64,000 nt of DNA from Clostridia bacterium (GTDB lineage: Bacteria; Bacillota; Clostridia; Oscillospirales; CAG-272), in assembly GCA_017540175.1 (NCBI GenBank), contig JAFYBN010000099.1:1-64000 (forward strand). Reading direction: 5' to 3'. The notes under the pieces are model-generated. The model searched no databases. It was not told where the DNA came from and worked only from the letters and a program-made list of their open reading frames with translations. Shown here piece after piece: positions 41,818 through 51,097 of this stretch; position 1 is the stretch's first letter, and each line of letters starts with the position of its first letter. Both the position numbers and the translations under genes were made by a program.

Positions 41818-44691
41818 ATGAAGAAGAAATGGATATGGCTGCTTTCAGCTCTGCTGCTGGCGGTTATCATTCTGCCCGCGGCTGCTTTTGCGAACGATCC
41901 GATCGAACTGTTTGCAGACGCGAATAAAGCGGAATTCAAAACAGCCGTTCTTACGGTTCCCGAGGGACAGGAGGTCGCGCTGTGGACCACCGACCCTGCC
42001 GGTATTGCCGAAGTTAACAACGGAACCGTGACCGCGAAGGCAGCCGGCACCACCGTCGTCCGCGCTCTTGCCGAGGATAAGGACGAGGGAGGCAATTTCA
42101 CCGGTTACAGCGTTATTGACTCATGGGATATTGTAGTTAAGAACCGTACGGCCGTAGAGATTAAAGTAGCAACCATGCCCACGAAGCTGGACACCTATGT
42201 CTCCGGCGACAAATTCGACAAAGCCGGCATGGTCGTCACCGTTGATTTCGACAGCACCGAAACCGAAGTCACGACGAACTATACGGTCTCTCCCACGACC
42301 GCTCTCAGCGCGGGTACGCAGGAAATCACCGTTACTTACACGCCCAAGCCGGAGCTCACCGCTTCCTTTAACGTTACCGTACAGGAAGTCAAGCTCGTTG
42401 ACTTCATCATCGTCGATCCCCGCGATAAGTTTACCGTCGGCGACAAGCTTCCCGAGATGGGTATCGAAATTGAGCTGATCTACAACAACGGCAAGAGACA
42501 GACCGTCGTTGCCGACGACAGCATCACGATCACCCCTTCCACGGCGCTGAAAAAGACCGATAAAACATACACCGTCAAGGTCGAAGGCGTTTCCGGCACC
42601 AAATCGAGGAATATTTCCGTGCAGGATCCGGCTCCCGTCGAATCGGTGTACAAGCTTGTCGTGTCCGGCACGCCCACGACCAAGACCTATAAGGTCGGCG
42701 ACAAATTCGACCCCAAGGGCATGACCCTCAAGATCACGAAGGACGGCGCCGATTATAAGACGCTGACCGATACCGAAGCGAAGAACGCGATCAACTACAC
42801 GTTTGTAAGGGACGATCTGAACAAGACCAGCTTCAGCTTCCCGGTCAAGTACACGGTCGACGGGAAAGAGAGAACGTTTGATCCCATCTCCGTCACCGGT
42901 CTCAAGATCGAAAACAAGCTGATCGAAATTGATGTTTTATCCAGAGGTGCAGGCGTAGATTCCATCAAGCTGAACCGCACCAAATTCCCCGTCGGCTATA
43001 CGGTCAGCACAAACGATGTCAAATCTATTTTTGCCACAGCCTACATCGAGAGCGAGAACAGACCGAAGAGTTTAACCATTCAGAATGAGGATTTTGGCGA
43101 GTATGACTGGGACATCGACTTTGAGGTCCTGACCGCCGCGAGCAAGCGGAAAACCTCCCTGAACCGCCGTCACCTCATCGAAGAGGACGACGTCACGACC
43201 AACAACAATTCCGGCAAGAAATATGTGACCCTCGCCCTCGTCATCGACGATTATATCGTTTTCTACGAGGATTATGAAGTCGGCGATTCCGCGGTTACCC
43301 TGTATTACACCCGCACCTCCACGATCATGATCGGAGTTTACGATAACCTCCGCGACTGCATCGACGACGTCAACGACCCCGATCTCACGGCGTTTGCGCA
43401 GCTTGCGACCGTCAGCCCGTATTCCGGCACGTTCAGCATCAAGCTCGGCGAGAACCAGTCCATTTCCAGGACCTCGATCGAGCCCAGCCGGAACCTGACG
43501 ATCGATCTCAACGGCCACAAGCTCTCGCTCTACTCTACCAGCTTCTCCTTCAGCAGATCCAATACCTATTCGGTGACCGTGACCAACACTTCCGCGACGC
43601 AGTCCCAGATCTCGTTCACCGACGCGACGAGTTATGTCCCGCTGCTCGATAAGGGCGAGAAGATCGTCTTCAAGTACAACGCTCAGAACGATAATCTGCC
43701 CGGCGTATATACCGTCAGCATTTCCGAGGTGAAAAACGGAACCGTGACGGCGAAGCCTGCCGCGGACCGCTACGGCAGCATCCTTGTGGCGCACGGCAAC
43801 GACGTCGTGTTCACGATCATCCCGGCGGCGAACTACGAAATCGATACCATCAATTACAACAAGAAAGCGGTTTCCACGAGCGGCTCGAACTACAGCAAGG
43901 ATAAGGACGGCGTCGTGACCTACACCGTCAAGGACGTCCTCGAGGACGGCACGCTCGCCGTGACCTTCAAGCAGAAGAAGGCGGAAGAGAAACCCGTGGA
44001 ACAGCAGCAGCCCGCCGAAACGCCCTGGGACAACCCCTTCCGCGACGTTCCGAATAACGCGACCTACATCGACGCGATCAAATACGTCTCGCAGAACGGT
44101 TTGATGAACGGCGTATCGGCTACCAGCTTCGAGCCGAACGGCAGCATGACCCGCGCGCAGTTCGTTACCACGCTCGGAAGAATGCACTTCAGCGATCAGA
44201 ATACTGTCGCGGAAAAGTTTGAGACCGTGAAGCGGATCTACGGCACCGCTTCCCAGTTCACGGATGTCAAGTATAACGACGCGATCGAGAATTACGGCAT
44301 CAACTACGCGGTCCCCTATATCAACTGGGCGTCCAGCTGGGGCATCGTGAACGGCGTCGGCGACGGCAAGTTCGATCCCAACGCGCCGATCACGCATCAG
44401 GAAATGTACCTGATCATGCAGCGCTACGCGATGTATGTTGAGAACATCCAGATCGGCAATCTTGCGAACGTGAGACTGACCGAGCCCGACGCGAACAAGA
44501 TCGGAACCGACAAGCAGGGCAATCAGTGGGGCTCCGAAGCGCGCGAGAAAGCGGAAAACGCGATCAAGTACGCAAAGCAGCAGAACTTCCTGCTTCTCTC
44601 CGGCGGCCTGATCGAGCCCTCCAAGGACGCGACCAGATACGAGCTCGCCATGTTGCTGTACAAGTTCTCCGTCAACGTGCTCGGAAACTGA
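41818..44691 (+). CDS. Large SLH-domain surface protein with Ig-like repeats
   Basis: Exported surface protein of 957 residues. The ATG after AGAAAGGAA gives a signal peptide (KKKWIWLLSALLLAVIILPAAAFA). Residues about 30-370 contain three bacterial Ig-like (Big_3-type) repeats, each with a V.GDKF.KAGM or VGDKLPEMGI-like start. Residues about 370-735 are unknown beta-rich sequence. Three SLH repeats occupy about 750-957 (FRDVPNNATYIDAIKYVSQNGLMNG; YINWASSWGIVNGVGDGKFDPNAPITHQEM), which bind wall polysaccharide. Single gene with a strong terminator. It is Thr/Asn/Lys-richer than its neighbours. Confidence 0.92.
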   Translation: MKKKWIWLLSALLLAVIILPAAAFANDPIELFADANKAEFKTAVLTVPEGQEVALWTTDPAGIAEVNNGTVTAKAAGTTVVRALAEDKDEGGNFTGYSVIDSWDIVVKNRTAVEIKVATMPTKLDTYVSGDKFDKAGMVVTVDFDSTETEVTTNYTVSPTTALSAGTQEITVTYTPKPELTASFNVTVQEVKLVDFIIVDPRDKFTVGDKLPEMGIEIELIYNNGKRQTVVADDSITITPSTALKKTDKTYTVKVEGVSGTKSRNISVQDPAPVESVYKLVVSGTPTTKTYKVGDKFDPKGMTLKITKDGADYKTLTDTEAKNAINYTFVRDDLNKTSFSFPVKYTVDGKERTFDPISVTGLKIENKLIEIDVLSRGAGVDSIKLNRTKFPVGYTVSTNDVKSIFATAYIESENRPKSLTIQNEDFGEYDWDIDFEVLTAASKRKTSLNRRHLIEEDDVTTNNNSGKKYVTLALVIDDYIVFYEDYEVGDSAVTLYYTRTSTIMIGVYDNLRDCIDDVNDPDLTAFAQLATVSPYSGTFSIKLGENQSISRTSIEPSRNLTIDLNGHKLSLYSTSFSFSRSNTYSVTVTNTSATQSQISFTDATSYVPLLDKGEKIVFKYNAQNDNLPGVYTVSISEVKNGTVTAKPAADRYGSILVAHGNDVVFTIIPAANYEIDTINYNKKAVSTSGSNYSKDKDGVVTYTVKDVLEDGTLAVTFKQKKAEEKPVEQQQPAETPWDNPFRDVPNNATYIDAIKYVSQNGLMNGVSATSFEPNGSMTRAQFVTTLGRMHFSDQNTVAEKFETVKRIYGTASQFTDVKYNDAIENYGINYAVPYINWASSWGIVNGVGDGKFDPNAPITHQEMYLIMQRYAMYVENIQIGNLANVRLTEPDANKIGTDKQGNQWGSEAREKAENAIKYAKQQNFLLLSGGLIEPSKDATRYELAMLLYKFSVNVLGN

Positions 44692-44731
44692 CCGCAAGAC
44701 TTTCTGAAACACAATCCAAGATGATGAAAAG

Positions 44732-44755
44732 CTCCCGCTCCGGCGGGAGTTTTTC
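44732..44755 (+). terminator. Intrinsic terminator after the SLH gene
   Basis: Seven-bp GC stem (44732-44738 with 44743-44749), tetraloop TCCG, then TTTTT. Confidence 0.85.
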
Positions 44756-44812
44756 TCATGGTATAACAGCCGCAGAAAAGGACAGACTATCTCGGAAAGG
44801 TGGTGAAAAAAC

Positions 44813-45328
44813 GTGAAGCGGATCCTTGCGATCCTTCTGCTCGCGGCTCAGCTTGCCGCTATCGCTCCGATCTGTTCAGCGGCAGGACTTACGGAGGAAG
44901 ACCGGGAAGCTTTGACGGCGTTTGCCGCCTGCTGTCCGGAGGATCAGTTCGCGGCGCGCGTCGCATTCGCCGCGGTCGTGCTCAACCGCCTTGACGCGGA
45001 GGGCTTTGAGGACAGCATCCCCGAAGCGGTCCGGCAGCTGTGCGGGGAGCTGGGTCTGCGAACCTCGGATATATCCGACGAAAAACTCCTGCGCGTCTCG
45101 TCCGACGCGGCGCGCTCGGCGGAGACGGGAGCGGACCCGACGGAGGGGGCACTGTTTATCCGGCTGGTTCGAGGCGCGGGCGGTTTTGATCTGCGCTTTG
45201 ACGACAGCAGGGAAGAAAAGGCGCGAAAAATCAGGGAAGCGGCGTTTGCCGGGTGCGGGACGGTGATCGGCTGCGTCGGCTTTTACGGGAGCGCTTTGAA
45301 AAACGACGAGGCGGAATCCGAACGGTGA
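44813..45328 (+). CDS. Small secreted protein, SleB-like fragment
   Basis: A 171-residue exported protein starting at a GTG with a signal peptide (KRILAILLLAAQLAAIAPICSAAG). Residues about 28-65 (LTAFAACCPEDQFAARVAFAAVVLNRLDAEGFEDSIPEAV) recall the start of SleB/cell-wall-hydrolase domains (AVV.NR then a P.tv segment), but the rest of the domain is not recognisable, and the usual catalytic Glu is uncertain. It may be a degenerate hydrolase or a spore or wall protein. It follows the SLH gene's terminator. Confidence 0.65.
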   Translation: MKRILAILLLAAQLAAIAPICSAAGLTEEDREALTAFAACCPEDQFAARVAFAAVVLNRLDAEGFEDSIPEAVRQLCGELGLRTSDISDEKLLRVSSDAARSAETGADPTEGALFIRLVRGAGGFDLRFDDSREEKARKIREAAFAGCGTVIGCVGFYGSALKNDEAESER

Positions 45329-45369
45329 TTCTTCCGCGCCCTTTCTCCCGATTCATCCGAGCAAATGAA

Positions 45370-45402
45370 AACCGCCCTCCGATCGGAAAGGCGGTTCTTT
45401 TT
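45370..45402. terminator. Terminator between convergent genes
   Basis: Seven-bp stem (45370-45376 with 45390-45396) extended by an inner CCGATCGG palindrome, followed by CTTTTT on the plus strand and TTTTC on the minus. Confidence 0.7.
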
Positions 45403-45424
45403 CCTGTTCTGTTGCGAAAGGTGC

Positions 45425-45997
45425 TCAGAGAATGACTTCCCCGTACATCGCGCCGGACGCGCAGGCGGCATTCGATTCGTCGGTGTCGATGTGCATCGCG
45501 GCCTTGAACTTCGGGCTGACGCGGACAACCACGTCGCCGAAGATCAGGGAGCGGCCGTTCGACTCGACCTTGACGGAAACGATCTGCTTGTCTTCCACGC
45601 CGAATTCGGCGGCGTCTTCGGGAGTGAAGTGGATGTGGCGCTTCGCGGCGATCACGCCTTCGCTGATCTCGATCTCACCGCAGGGACCGATGATCTTGCA
45701 CGCGCCGGAACCCGCGATGTCGCCGGATTCACGGACGGGCGCGTCGATGCCGAGCGTTCTCGCGTCTGTGAGGGAAACCTCAACCTGCGTCGCGGAACGG
45801 GCGGGACCGAGGATCGACACCTTCGCGATGGAATTCTTCGGACCGACGACGGTCACGCGCTCTTCGCAGGCAAACTGACCGGGCTGGGAAAGATCCTTCT
45901 TCTTCGTAAGGGTCGCGCCTTCGCCGAACAGGATCGCGATGTGCTCTTCGGTGAGATGGACGTGGCGCGCGCTGGTTTCAATCAGAACTTTTGCCAT
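45425..45997 (-). CDS. pduL: Phosphate propanoyltransferase PduL
   Basis: Phosphotransacylase that moves propanoyl or acetyl between CoA and phosphate. The 190-residue protein has the PduL double-barrel and the zinc-ligand pairs SARHVHLTEEH (about 9-19) and AKRHIHFTPEDA (about 117-128). No microcompartment shell or targeting peptide is present and the neighbours are glycolytic, so it may act as the house phosphotransacetylase. ATG has GGAGG upstream and its own perfect promoter lies just after the preceding HAD gene. Confidence 0.93.
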   Translation of the reverse strand: MAKVLIETSARHVHLTEEHIAILFGEGATLTKKKDLSQPGQFACEERVTVVGPKNSIAKVSILGPARSATQVEVSLTDARTLGIDAPVRESGDIAGSGACKIIGPCGEIEISEGVIAAKRHIHFTPEDAAEFGVEDKQIVSVKVESNGRSLIFGDVVVRVSPKFKAAMHIDTDESNAACASGAMYGEVIL

Positions 45998-46035
45998 GGA
46001 TAATCCTCCGGAATATAGAATTCTTTATCTTGTTT

Positions 46036-46064
46036 ATTATAGCACCGATGCCCCCCGGTGTCAA
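46036..46064 (-). promoter_or_regulatory. Perfect sigma-A promoter for pduL
   Basis: Minus-strand TTGACA (46059-46064), 17-base spacer, TATAAT (46036-46041), beginning nine bases after the stop of the HAD gene. Confidence 0.85.
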
Positions 46065-46072
46065 GGCTTTTT

Positions 46073-46831
46073 TCAAAGCGAAAGAATATGTTCGATGATG
46101 TCGGCAACGTCCGGGAAGACAGCCTCAGCCGCGGCTTTCAGCTCGGGGACCGCGTTTTCGACCGCGCAGCCGTGAAAGCGCGAGATCATGGCGTAGTCGT
46201 TCATGTTGTCGCCCGCGCAGAAGACGTGATCGTGAGGCACGCCGATGAGATCGGCGTAACGCGCCATGCCGGTCCCCTTGTCGACGCCGACGGGCGGCAT
46301 ATCGATGCAGACGCCGTTTTGGAGGGGATTGATCGTGTCCCCCCATCTCTCCTTGATCTCGGCGATGCACCGCTTCGTTTCCTCTTCGCTCTTGCACCAG
46401 GTGTTCAGCTGCGTGTACTCCGTCATGCCGTCCGCGAGCGAAATCGGTGTGAAGCGGTCCGTTCCGTCGGGATACAGTCCGTGAAAGACCGTGCGTTTCT
46501 TATAGAGAACGCATCCCATATCCGAACCGTAGACCTTTCCCACATGCTCGGCGACCCAGCGGATCTGACCGTCGTTCTTTTCGTTGACGCAGAAGACGAC
46601 TTCTCCGGCGTGACTGCCCGCCGTGTTGATGAGCATCGCGCCGTTGAACGCGAGCACGAAATCGACCGGCAGCTTTTCTTCCTCGAGGCTGTCGCACATA
46701 TGTGCATCGCGCCCCGTGACGACGCCGAAGAGATTCCCGGCCGCGCGGAAGGCGGCGATCGCCTCCCGGTTCCTCTCGGAAATGCCGCCCTTGCGCAGCG
46801 TCCCGTCGTAATCAGAACCCAAAATATACAT
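46073..46831 (-). CDS. HAD-superfamily phosphatase (Cof-type)
   Basis: A 252-residue cytoplasmic phosphatase of the Cof/YbiV group with a C2 cap. Motif I is GSDYDGTLRK (nucleophile and acid/base Asp, about 5-13), motif II is VTGRDA (about 38-43), motif III-IV is GVDKGTGM and FCAGDNMNDYAMIS. Sugar phosphates are the usual substrates. It starts 18 bases after the kdgK stop with AAGGAG, so it belongs to the pyk-kdgK-HAD operon. Confidence 0.92.
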   Translation of the reverse strand: MYILGSDYDGTLRKGGISERNREAIAAFRAAGNLFGVVTGRDAHMCDSLEEEKLPVDFVLAFNGAMLINTAGSHAGEVVFCVNEKNDGQIRWVAEHVGKVYGSDMGCVLYKKRTVFHGLYPDGTDRFTPISLADGMTEYTQLNTWCKSEEETKRCIAEIKERWGDTINPLQNGVCIDMPPVGVDKGTGMARYADLIGVPHDHVFCAGDNMNDYAMISRFHGCAVENAVPELKAAAEAVFPDVADIIEHILSL

Positions 46832-46849
46832 AAGTACTCCTTGATGTCT

Positions 46850-47887
46850 TTATCGTCTCAGGCGAACCGTTCCGTCCGAGAGCATGAGCGCTTCGACTTC
46901 CTCGGCGGAGGCGATCAGCGCGTCCCCGGGGATCGAATGCTTCAGGGCGTTTGCCGCCGCGGCGAAGCCGACGGTCTTTTCCGCGTCCCAGCCCATGAGC
47001 GAGCCGTAGATCAGCCCCGCGGAGAAGGCGTCCCCGCCGCCGATCCGGTCGACGATGCCGACCCGGTATGACCTGGAACGGACGAAGCGATCCGTTTTTG
47101 CGTCGTACAGCGCGCCCGAGACGACGTTGACGTCCGAGGATTCACTGAGGCGCAGGGTGAGTGCGACGCGCCCTAGATCGTAACGGGAGGCGAGGCGCTT
47201 CGCGATCTCTTCAAGCCGCGTGTCGTCCTCCTGCCTGTCCGAGTTGACGCCGAACAGGAGCGCGGCGTGTTCCTCGTTGATGACGAGGGTCGAGACGCCC
47301 GGAAGCAGGAGCTCCATAGCGGAGGAGGCCTCTTCTATTGTCCAGAGCGTCGGACGGTAGTTCACGTCGCAGAAGACCGGAATGCTCTTTGCGCGGCAGA
47401 CCGCGAGGGCATCCGAGAGGATTTCGCGAACCCCGGAGCCGAGCGCGGGGGTGATGCCCGTGAAGAAGAAAGCGGAGGCATCGGAGAAGATTTTCTCCCA
47501 GTCATAGTCTTCCCGCAGGGACTGGGCAAACGAGGAGCCGCGCCGGTCGTAGATCACTTTGGAGGGACGGAGCGACGCGCCTTTTTCGAGATAGTAGATC
47601 CCGATCCGGTCTCCGCCGCGCGCGATGAGCGAGGTGTCCGTGTCGTGCCGTCTGAGGGACGCGAGACAGGCGGAGCCGATCTCGTTCGCGGGGAGCTTCG
47701 TGACGACCGAAGCCGGCATGCCGAAGCCCGCGAGAGCCGCCGCCGCGTTCGCTTCCGCGCCGCCGAAGACGGCGTCGAAGGAAGAGGTCTGAACGAAGCG
47801 TTCGGCGCCGGGCGGGGAAAGACGGAGCAGGACTTCGCCGAAGACGACGGTTTTTCTTGTTGTCTGATTCATGATTTCACCGTTCAT
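46850..47887 (-). CDS. kdgK: 2-keto-3-deoxygluconate kinase (PfkB family)
   Basis: A 345-residue PfkB kinase best matching the KdgK branch, which phosphorylates 2-keto-3-deoxygluconate to KDPG. Signs are FGEVLLRLSPPGAERFVQ (start), the FGGAEANAAAALAGFG block (about 41-56), GIYYLEKG, DVNYRPTLW (about 172-180) and the ATP/catalytic motif DRIGGGDAFSAGL (about 286-298). ATG overlaps the pyk stop (ATGA) and follows AAGGGCA, implying translational coupling to pyruvate kinase. Confidence 0.88.
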   Translation of the reverse strand: MNGEIMNQTTRKTVVFGEVLLRLSPPGAERFVQTSSFDAVFGGAEANAAAALAGFGMPASVVTKLPANEIGSACLASLRRHDTDTSLIARGGDRIGIYYLEKGASLRPSKVIYDRRGSSFAQSLREDYDWEKIFSDASAFFFTGITPALGSGVREILSDALAVCRAKSIPVFCDVNYRPTLWTIEEASSAMELLLPGVSTLVINEEHAALLFGVNSDRQEDDTRLEEIAKRLASRYDLGRVALTLRLSESSDVNVVSGALYDAKTDRFVRSRSYRVGIVDRIGGGDAFSAGLIYGSLMGWDAEKTVGFAAAANALKHSIPGDALIASAEEVEALMLSDGTVRLRR

Positions 47888-49326
47888 TCGTTGCCCTTGA
47901 CGATTTCGACTTTGAGAAGATTGGTGTTGCCCGGCGTCAGGACGGGCACGCCCGCCGCGATGACGACGAGATCGCCCGGCACGACGAGATCGAGCTCCTT
48001 CGCGCAGTCGACCGCGTGCAGAAGCAGGCTTTCGAGGGTGTCCTGCTTCAGGGAGAGAACCGGATATACGCCCCAGGAAAGCGCAAGCTGATGGAAGGTC
48101 TTGACAAGGGGCGTGGCGGCGACGATGGGCTGAACGGGGCGGAATTTTGACATGCGGCGCGCGCTCATGCCCGTGGTGGACAGCGTGACGATGGCCTGCG
48201 CCTTGATGTCGTTCGCCGTGATGCGGGCGGCGTCGCAGAGAGCGCCGGTCACGTCCGAGGAATCGATTTCATACTGCATCCCGGCATAGGCGCCGAACGC
48301 AAGCGCGTCCTTTTCTGCCTGCTCCGCGATCTTCGCCATCGCGCGGACCGCGCGGAGGGGGTACTGACCGACGGCGGTCTCGCCCGACAGCATGATGGCG
48401 CTCGTCCCGTCAAATACCGCGTTCGCAACGTCGGAGATTTCCGCGCGCGTCGGGGTGGGGTGCGAAATCATGGATTCGAGCATCTGCGTGGCGGTGATGA
48501 CCATCTTGCCGGACTGGTAGCACTCCTTGATGAAACGCTTCTGCAGGCCGGGCAGGCGCTCGAAGTCCACTTCCACGCCCATGTCTCCGCGGGCGACCAT
48601 GATCCCGTCGGAGTGGCGCAGGATCTCGTCGAAATTGTCCACGCCCTCGAGGTTTTCGATCTTCGAGATGATTCTGATGTTGTGTCCGCCGTGATAGTTC
48701 AGGAACTTGCGGATGCCGATCACATCCTCCTTGCAGCGCACAAAGGAGGCGGCGACGAAATCGACGTCGTTCTCGATGCCGAAGACCAAATCGGACTTGT
48801 CCCGCTCGGACAGGTGGGGCATATCGAGATGTACGTTGGGGACGTTCACGCCCTTGCCGCTTGCGATGACCCCGCCCGCGGCGATTTTTGTGAGGATCGT
48901 GCCCGCGTTCGGATCGCACTCTTCTACGTCAAGCTCGATCGCGCCGTCGTTCAGAAGGATGCGCGTGCCCTTGCCGATCTGCTTCGGGAGGTCGGCGTAG
49001 GTGATGTAAGCGGACGAGGCGTCGCCCTCGAAGAAGGGGTCGTCGGTCCGCAGCAGGAAGGAACCGCCGGTTACCAGCTCCGCGGAGCCGCCGGAGAATT
49101 TACCGAGACGGATCTCGGGGCCCTTCGTGTCCAGCAGGATGGCGAGCGGCACGGCGAGCTTGTCCCGCGCGGCCTTGATGCGCTTGATGACCTCCGCGTG
49201 CTCTTCGTGCGTGCCGTGGGAGAAATTGAGCCGCGCGACGTTCATACCCGCGCGGATCATCTTTTCGATCATTTCCGGCGAGTTGGACGCCGGACCGAGC
49301 GTGCAGACGATTTTCGTTTTCAGCAT
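47884..49326 (-). CDS. pyk: Pyruvate kinase
   Basis: Final step of glycolysis (PEP + ADP to pyruvate + ATP). The 480-residue protein carries KIVCTLGPAS (start), NFSHGTHEEH (about 35-44), LDTKGPEIR (about 64-72), ISKIENLEGVDNFDEI (about 217-232) with the active-site Lys, MVARGDMGVE, ITATQMLESMI and the regulatory C-terminal domain. No extra PEP-utiliser domain. First gene of the operon with kdgK and a HAD phosphatase; own promoter upstream. Confidence 0.97.
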   Translation of the reverse strand: MLKTKIVCTLGPASNSPEMIEKMIRAGMNVARLNFSHGTHEEHAEVIKRIKAARDKLAVPLAILLDTKGPEIRLGKFSGGSAELVTGGSFLLRTDDPFFEGDASSAYITYADLPKQIGKGTRILLNDGAIELDVEECDPNAGTILTKIAAGGVIASGKGVNVPNVHLDMPHLSERDKSDLVFGIENDVDFVAASFVRCKEDVIGIRKFLNYHGGHNIRIISKIENLEGVDNFDEILRHSDGIMVARGDMGVEVDFERLPGLQKRFIKECYQSGKMVITATQMLESMISHPTPTRAEISDVANAVFDGTSAIMLSGETAVGQYPLRAVRAMAKIAEQAEKDALAFGAYAGMQYEIDSSDVTGALCDAARITANDIKAQAIVTLSTTGMSARRMSKFRPVQPIVAATPLVKTFHQLALSWGVYPVLSLKQDTLESLLLHAVDCAKELDLVVPGDLVVIAAGVPVLTPGNTNLLKVEIVKGNE

Positions 49327-49357
49327 GATAAAATCCCCCTGCGTTTTGTTTCACTTC

Positions 49358-49387
49358 ATTATAGCATATCATCCCCGCCTCTGTAAA
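49358..49387 (-). promoter_or_regulatory. Promoter for the pyk operon
   Basis: Minus-strand TTTACA (49382-49387), 18-base spacer, TATAAT (49358-49363). Confidence 0.7.
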
Positions 49388-49532
49388 CCTCTGCGCGTCA
49401 TTTTTCGGCGAAAAACCGCGCGGACGCGGAGGGCAGGGCGGCGGAAATACAAAGGGAAGGCGGCGGAACTGTGGGGCAGGAAGCAGAACACGGGGGAAAA
49501 GCAAGGAAAAGAAATTTTTTTTGAAAAACCCC

Positions 49533-49561
49533 TTGACAAAGACGCCGTTCTCTGCTATAAT
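49533..49561 (+). promoter_or_regulatory. Perfect promoter for tRNA-Thr
   Basis: TTGACA (49533-49538), 17-base spacer, TATAAT (49556-49561), 31 bases before the tRNA. Confidence 0.85.
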
Positions 49562-49592
49562 ATCACACGTTGACAGCGGCGACGCTCTCAAT

Positions 49593-49665
49593 GCTAATAT
49601 GGCTCAGCTGGTAGAGCACGTCCTTGGTAAGGACGGGGTCCCCGGTTCGAATCCGGGTATTAGCT
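49593..49665 (+). tRNA. tRNA-Thr (anticodon GGT)
   Basis: Full cloverleaf. Acceptor stem 49593-49599 with 49658-49664 and discriminator T. D-arm GCTCAGCTGGTAGAGC, anticodon stem CGTCC/GGACG around loop TTGGTAA with GGT at 49626-49628, and T-arm CCGGG-TTCGAAT-CCGGG-type. CCA is not encoded. A terminator follows eight bases later, so it is a single-tRNA unit. Confidence 0.96.
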
Positions 49666-49672
49666 TGAAAAC

Positions 49673-49705
49673 AGGCACTCAGAAATGAGTGCCTCTTTCA
49701 TTTTC
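49673..49705 (+). terminator. Terminator of the tRNA-Thr gene
   Basis: Perfect 9-bp stem (49673-49681 with 49686-49694), GAAA tetraloop, then CTTTCATTTT. Confidence 0.85.
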
Positions 49706-49741
49706 CCTGATATGATTCAAAACATACTCTAAACACGCGAA

Positions 49742-49788
49742 AAGCGGCAGCCGCGCGGCCCCGTTAAAGGGAAGCGGCTGCCGCTTTC
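49742..49788 (-). terminator. Terminator of the HAD-SBP-oxidoreductase operon
   Basis: Perfect 14-bp stem (49742-49755 with 49775-49788), minus-strand tail CTTTTCG. Confidence 0.65.
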
Positions 49789-49800
49789 AAGCGGATTCGA

Positions 49801-51045
49801 TCAGAATTCTTCGAAGTTTTCAAACAGGCTCTCGTCCACCTCGGAGAGGGAGAAGACGGATTTCGGATCGGGGTCGCGCTTGATCCACTTGCCGTCGGTG
49901 AAATCCGGAATGGCGACGGGCATGCTCCCGCAGGAAATGGATTCCTCCGAAAGGATGCCGATCGACATCATAGCTGCGGAATCGTAGACGTCGATGGGCG
50001 TCTGGATCTTCCTGCGGACGGCGTTCAGAAACGCCCGCATCACGAGCCAGTCCATACCGCCGTGACCGCCGGTAAACGCGCCCGCGCGGGACGCCTTCCA
50101 GAGCGGATGCTCGAATTCCTCGTAATACTTGTCCATCGGTTCCCACCGGTCGCTCGGAGAACGGCCCTCGATGTGAATGGAGCGCAGGTCCTCCATCCAG
50201 ATGCCGCTTGTGCCCTGAACACGGCCTCCGCGCGAATACGGACGCGGGGAACTCGTGTCGTGGGTGAGGACGATCGTCTCCCCGTTCGCACAGCGGATCG
50301 AGGTCGTGACAATGTCGCCGAGCCGGAACTGCTCGTGCGCGAGCGGGTGATCTTCTCCGAAGCGATCCTTCAGATATTTGTTCAGCCCGCGGGATTTCGT
50401 CGCCATGGAGGTGAGCGCCATCATCCTGTTGCCGCGGTTGATGCTCAAATAGGTCATGATGGGACCGAGCTCATGCGTGGGGTAGAGCTCCGCGTTGCGG
50501 TGCAGATACTGCCAGGCGCGCTCATGATCCCATTCCATGCCGTTCGACACGGCGCGCAGATCGTGCTGATACCCGCCCTGACAGTGCAGCAGCTCGCCAA
50601 AGAGCCCCTTCTTGATCATGTTGAGGACGGTCATCTCCTCCCGGTTGTAGCAGCAGTTTTCCATCAGCATGCACGGGACGCGGGTTTCCTCGTAGGTCCG
50701 CACCAGATCCCAGCACTGGCGGATCGACTGGGCGGGACCGACCTCAAATCCCGCGTAGCGTCCGGTCTTCATCGCTTCGATGGCGATCGGTACGTGATCG
50801 TTCCAGTAGGTGGTGATGAGAACGGCTTCGCTCCCGTCGTCCCGCGCGAGGACCTCATGCGCGTCGGTCGAGCCGAAAACCTCATGCCCGTACCGTTCGG
50901 CGCACATCGCTTTTCCCTTGAGCATGCGGTCCTCATGCTTGTCGCAGACGGCGGTGACTTCAACATCGTCCATCTTGAGCAGCTCGCCGAGCCACCACGA
51001 GCCGCGCCCGCCGAGCCCGATGACGATCATTCTGACAGTTTTCAC
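49801..51045 (-). CDS. Gfo/Idh/MocA family oxidoreductase
   Basis: A 414-residue NAD(P)-dependent sugar dehydrogenase of this superfamily. It starts at a GTG with TAAGGAGG upstream. Rossmann loop IGLGGRGSWWLGELL (8-22), TAVCDKHEDR (about 31-40) and GFEVGPAQSIRQCW, where EVGP replaces the usual EKP; the catalytic Lys is thus not at its normal place. C-terminal domain includes GGYQHDLRAV and HGGMDWLVMRAF. It is the last gene after a HAD protein and a solute-binding lipoprotein, echoing the pair at 221-2765. Confidence 0.9.
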   Translation of the reverse strand: MKTVRMIVIGLGGRGSWWLGELLKMDDVEVTAVCDKHEDRMLKGKAMCAERYGHEVFGSTDAHEVLARDDGSEAVLITTYWNDHVPIAIEAMKTGRYAGFEVGPAQSIRQCWDLVRTYEETRVPCMLMENCCYNREEMTVLNMIKKGLFGELLHCQGGYQHDLRAVSNGMEWDHERAWQYLHRNAELYPTHELGPIMTYLSINRGNRMMALTSMATKSRGLNKYLKDRFGEDHPLAHEQFRLGDIVTTSIRCANGETIVLTHDTSSPRPYSRGGRVQGTSGIWMEDLRSIHIEGRSPSDRWEPMDKYYEEFEHPLWKASRAGAFTGGHGGMDWLVMRAFLNAVRRKIQTPIDVYDSAAMMSIGILSEESISCGSMPVAIPDFTDGKWIKRDPDPKSVFSLSEVDESLFENFEEF

Positions 51046-51097
51046 GGTGATTCCTCCTTATAATGAGTAAAGCATGACGTCGGAGAGGATCGGGGGA

